Shown: piece by piece, positions 6,591 through 8,548 of the stretch
Position numbering within the stretch: the stretch's first letter is position 1
How the letters are laid out: each line of letters starts with the position of its first letter
NCBI GenBank assembly: GCA_021812735.1
Contig: JAKAMV010000388.1
Location: 1-8,548 of the forward strand
Direction of reading: 5' to 3'
Source of the DNA: Chloroflexota bacterium
GTDB lineage: Bacteria; Chloroflexota; Limnocylindria; Limnocylindrales; CSP1-4
DNA: 8,548 bases
The notes under the pieces: model-generated
What the model was told of the DNA's origin: nothing
The model's input: the letters and a program-made list of their open reading frames with translations, nothing else
The model's database searches: none
Position numbers and translations under genes: made by a program

Positions 6591-7289
6591 TCAGCCGCTC
6601 GGCCGGACGGCCTTGTACCCCGCGCCGCGCACGGTGACGATGAGCGCGGGGTTGGCGGCGTCGGCCTCGACCTTGGCGCGGAGGCGGCCGACCGCGACGT
6701 CCACCAGACGCGAGTCGCCCAGGAAGTCATAGCCCCAGACGCGGTCGAGGAGCGCCTCGCGCGTGACGACGCGACCGGGCTGGCGGGCAAGCTCGAGGAG
6801 CAGGTCGAACTCCGTCCGCGTCAGTCCGACCTCGCGGCCGTCAACCTCGACCGTCCTGCCGCCGGGATCGATCCGCAGCCCGCCCAGGGCCAGCGTCCCG
6901 CCCGCCTCGTCGGCCGGGGCGGCGGGAAGGTGGCGACGGAGCGCCGCGCGCACGCGCGCCACGAGCTCGGGCATCTCGAACGGCTTCTTGACGTAGTCGT
7001 CGGCGCCGGCCTCAAGGCCCACCACGACGTCGATCTTGTCTGCCCGCGCGGTCAGCATCACGACCGGGGTGGTCGCCTCGCGCCGGATCTCCCGCAGCAC
7101 CTCGAGCCCGTCGAGGCGGGGGAGCATCACGTCCAGCAGCACCAGGTCCGGCCGCACCGAGCGCCAGCGGTCGAGCCCGGCCACGCCGTCGGCCGCGATC
7201 TCCACCGTGAAGCCGGCTCCGCGCAGCCCGAGCGCGGTCACCTCGCGGATCGACGGGTCGTCCTCGACCAGCAGGATGCAGGCGTCCAC
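6591..7289 (-). CDS. MtrA-like OmpR/PhoB-family response regulator
   Basis: This 232-residue cytosolic transcription factor is the partner of the downstream kinase. The receiver domain (1-118) has the acidic pocket E9, D10, D11, the phosphoacceptor D53 in LLDVMLP, T80 and K102. The C-terminal winged helix (about 130-229) has LTRTEFDLLLELARQPGRVV, the recognition region RVWGYDFLGDSRLVDVAVGRLRAKVE and the wing TVRGAGYKA. The stretches GLEAGADDYV-KPF, RVWGY, DSRLVDV-V-RLRAKVE and TVRGAGYKA are closer to actinobacterial MtrA than to a generic PhoB; I infer a shared subfamily from recall, not from a computed tree. The start is GTG at 7289, required because the first receiver strand (ILLVEDD) begins at residue 5. 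No Shine-Dalgarno sequence precedes it. The gene lies 25 bases after the zincin gene and 11 before the kinase gene, so it probably belongs to one operon with them. Confidence 0.94.
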   Translation of the reverse strand: MDACILLVEDDPSIREVTALGLRGAGFTVEIAADGVAGLDRWRSVRPDLVLLDVMLPRLDGLEVLREIRREATTPVVMLTARADKIDVVVGLEAGADDYVKKPFEMPELVARVRAALRRHLPAAPADEAGGTLALGGLRIDPGGRTVEVDGREVGLTRTEFDLLLELARQPGRVVTREALLDRVWGYDFLGDSRLVDVAVGRLRAKVEADAANPALIVTVRGAGYKAVRPSG

Positions 7290-7296
7290 GCGGTCG

Positions 7297-7302
7297 AGTA
7301 TC
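7297..7302 (-). promoter_or_regulatory. Possible -10 element before the response regulator
   Basis: The minus strand reads GATACT, matching four of six consensus bases, seven bases before the GTG at 7289. With no ribosome-binding site present, this would give a leaderless transcript starting at the regulator. It sits in the 25-base gap after the zincin gene, and no acceptable -35 was seen, so it is only a weak candidate. Confidence 0.22.
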
Positions 7303-7314
7303 GCCGAGGTGTCG

Positions 7315-7707
7315 TCAGCGCGTCGCTCGATCCTGCCCGCCCGCGAGCTCGTGGAGGCGCTCGTCGGAGATGCCGAGCTGGTGGGCGACCTCGTGCCTGA
7401 CCGTCTCGCGAACGCGCGTGCGGACGCCCTCGACGGTCGTCGCGGACCGGACGCAGGGGCCGCGGAAGATCGTGATCCGGGACGGCTGGATCGCCCAGCC
7501 CGCCTCGTACGCGCCGCGCGGCACGCCCTCGAACAGCCCGTACATCCCCGGCACCCCCAGCCGCTCGAGCTGCTCGCGCGTCGGCTCCTGCTCCACGAGC
7601 ACCGCCAGGGAGCCGAGGGCGGCGCGGAAGCGCTCGGGGATCTCGTCGAGGGCGTCGAAGACCCAGTCCTCGAAGGTGCTGTCGTCGATCAGGCGGGGGT
7701 CGTCCAT
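7315..7707 (-). CDS. Minimal zincin-like metallopeptidase family protein (DUF1025/PF06262 type)
   Basis: This is a 130-residue cytosolic protein with no signal peptide or membrane segment. Its C-terminal part has the zinc motif H105-E106-x-x-H109-x-x-G112-x-x-D115 (HEVAHQLGISDERLHEL), where H105, H109 and probably D115 bind the metal and E106 is the general base. The upstream GLFEGVPRG, P-S-RITIFRGP and VRETVRHEVAHQLG segments match the small family typified by the HExxHxxGxxD protein of Acidothermus. Length is normal for this family, and its substrate is not known. The ATG at 7705-7707 gives the expected N-terminus, in which FEDWVFDALDEIPERFR is the conserved first helix. It has no ribosome-binding site; a TACCAT box seven bases upstream suggests a leaderless start. 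It is 25 bases upstream of the MtrA-like regulator gene on the same strand, so co-transcription is plausible. Confidence 0.88.
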   Translation of the reverse strand: MDDPRLIDDSTFEDWVFDALDEIPERFRAALGSLAVLVEQEPTREQLERLGVPGMYGLFEGVPRGAYEAGWAIQPSRITIFRGPCVRSATTVEGVRTRVRETVRHEVAHQLGISDERLHELAGGQDRATR

Positions 7708-7714
7708 GGGGTGG

Positions 7715-7720
7715 ATGGTA
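7715..7720 (-). promoter_or_regulatory. Putative -10 element of a leaderless zincin/two-component transcript
   Basis: The minus strand reads TACCAT followed by seven bases (CCACCCC) and then the ATG at 7707. It has the same T-A-C-x-A-T form and nearly the same distance to the start as the box before nadB. No Shine-Dalgarno sequence is present. TTGGAC lies only ten bases upstream, too close to be a normal -35. Confidence 0.4.
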
Positions 7721-7762
7721 CGGGCGCGGTGTCCAATCGGGCGCTGACGCCGGCGGTCGCGG

Positions 7763-8548
7763 CTACGGCTGCTGGTGACCCTCCGCTTTCGCGTCGAGCG
7801 AGCGGGTCCAGGCCTCGGCGGCGTCGGCAGGCCCGGTCCGCAGCGTCACGTCGCCGGCCGGCGCCGACCAGGCCGGTGCCGGCTCCTCGATCGGCGGCAG
7901 GAGCGGGCTGCCGGTGATCAGCCGTGTGCCGCGCCCGCTGGTGAAGAAGCTCCAGGCCCAGCGGACCATGACCACGATTCGGTTGGCGAACCCGATGAGG
8001 TAGAAGATGTGGATGGCCAGCCACATCATCCAGGCGATCACCCCGCCCTGGCGGCCGAGGGGGCCGAGCCATCGGATGTTCGTGACGCCGTGGAGGCGCC
8101 CGATCACGGCCACGTCGCCCTTGTCGGTGTACCTGAAGACGCCCGGCTCGCCGCCCTCGAGCCGGGTGAGGATCGCCTTCGCGGCCCACGAGCCCGACTG
8201 GATGGCGCCCTGCGCGATGCCGGGCACCGGCCGGTCCTTCTTCCAGGGCTGGACGGCGGCATCGCCGAGGGCGTAGATCTCCGGGTGGCCCGGCACCGTG
8301 AGGTCCGGTCCCACGATGACCCGGCCGGCACGGTCCGTCTGGGCGCCCGTCGCCTCGGCCACCCGTCGCGCGAAGGTCGACGCCTGGACGCCGGCGGCCC
8401 ACAGCGTGGTGCGGGCCGGGATGGTCTCCTCGGCGCCGTCGTGGAGGACGGTGACCCTGAGCGGGTCCACGTCGATCACCCGCGTGCTGGTCCGGACGTC
8501 GACGCCCAGCTTGGACAGCTGCTTCTTGGCCGACTTCGAGCGCCCGGG
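7763..8548 (-). CDS. ndh: Type II NADH:quinone oxidoreductase, C-terminal fragment
   Basis: The frame is open from the right edge to a TAG at 7763-7765 and gives the last 261 residues; the N-terminal FAD-binding half lies outside the window. NDH-2 moves electrons from NADH to quinone without pumping protons. Visible parts are the end of the NADH-binding domain (KKQLSKLGVDVRTSTRVIDVD), ARTTLWAAGVQAS, the second flavin motif HPEIYALGDAAV, the quinone-side PVPGIAQGAIQSGSWAAKAI, and YTDKGDVAVIGRL. Residues roughly 165-200 of the fragment are hydrophobic and amphipathic (WMMWLAIHIFYLIGFANRI, then WAWSFFTSGRGTRLI), the membrane-anchoring tail typical of NDH-2. A 30-40 residue Pro/Ala-rich tail follows. 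The gene ends 55 bases before the zincin gene on the same strand. A more distant FAD-dependent pyridine nucleotide-disulphide oxidoreductase is possible but less likely given the tail. Confidence 0.9.
   Translation of the reverse strand, partial: PGRSKSAKKQLSKLGVDVRTSTRVIDVDPLRVTVLHDGAEETIPARTTLWAAGVQASTFARRVAEATGAQTDRAGRVIVGPDLTVPGHPEIYALGDAAVQPWKKDRPVPGIAQGAIQSGSWAAKAILTRLEGGEPGVFRYTDKGDVAVIGRLHGVTNIRWLGPLGRQGGVIAWMMWLAIHIFYLIGFANRIVVMVRWAWSFFTSGRGTRLITGSPLLPPIEEPAPAWSAPAGDVTLRTGPADAAEAWTRSLDAKAEGHQQP

Noticed and set aside
7708..7762. Repeated GGGCGC-type words in the NDH-2 to zincin gap as an operator or terminator
   Set aside because: The words are short direct repeats, not inverted, and are common by chance at this GC content; no stable stem was seen.
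1..8548. CRISPR array, insertion sequence, tRNA, phage or defence genes
   Set aside because: I found no regularly spaced repeats, transposase motifs, terminal inverted repeats, cloverleaf-like segments or known defence domains. Codon use and GC content look even throughout.

Overview
This 8,548-base window comes from a very GC-rich bacterial chromosome. Genes are tightly packed, GTG starts are common, and no stretch over 90 bases lacks a gene. The content is ordinary core metabolism and signalling: de novo NAD synthesis, a two-component system with a lipoprotein, a small zincin-like protein and a type II NADH dehydrogenase. I see no phage, transposon, CRISPR, rRNA or tRNA signal. The phylum cannot be fixed from the sequence. 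The GC content, the MtrA/MtrB-like regulators and the GerMN-Gmad2 lipoprotein would suit a high-GC Chloroflexota-type lineage or an actinomycete; this is an inference.

Layout. On the plus strand, the window opens with the end of a uroporphyrinogen-decarboxylase-fold protein of the methyltransferase-like kind (1-348). It is followed by nadB (383-1990). Everything from 1998 to the right edge is on the minus strand and is transcribed right to left: the C-terminal part of an NDH-2 (8548-7763), a minimal zincin-like metallopeptidase (7707-7315), an MtrA-like response regulator (7289-6591), an MtrB-like histidine kinase (6579-5161), a GerMN-Gmad2 lipoprotein (5076-4087), nadA (4006-2888) and nadC (2879-1998).

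How the genes work together. NadB oxidises L-aspartate to iminoaspartate. NadA condenses that with dihydroxyacetone phosphate to give quinolinate. NadC converts quinolinate to nicotinate mononucleotide. The complete aspartate-to-NaMN branch is therefore here, but split: nadA-nadC are a tight pair (8-base gap) and nadB points at them from the other side. The converging ends are 7 bases apart and lie inside a 14-bp hairpin in which the two stop codons pair with each other.

The regulator, kinase and lipoprotein resemble the mtrA-mtrB-lpqB module of Actinobacteria in gene order and in motifs. The lipoprotein is a short version, with GerMN followed by a Gmad2 domain and no propeller-sized C-terminal region. 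Several starts lack a Shine-Dalgarno sequence and instead have a -10-like hexamer 6-7 bases upstream (nadB and the zincin gene, possibly the regulator), which suggests leaderless transcripts. nadA carries the same TACGAT hexamer farther upstream, together with a normal ribosome-binding site.
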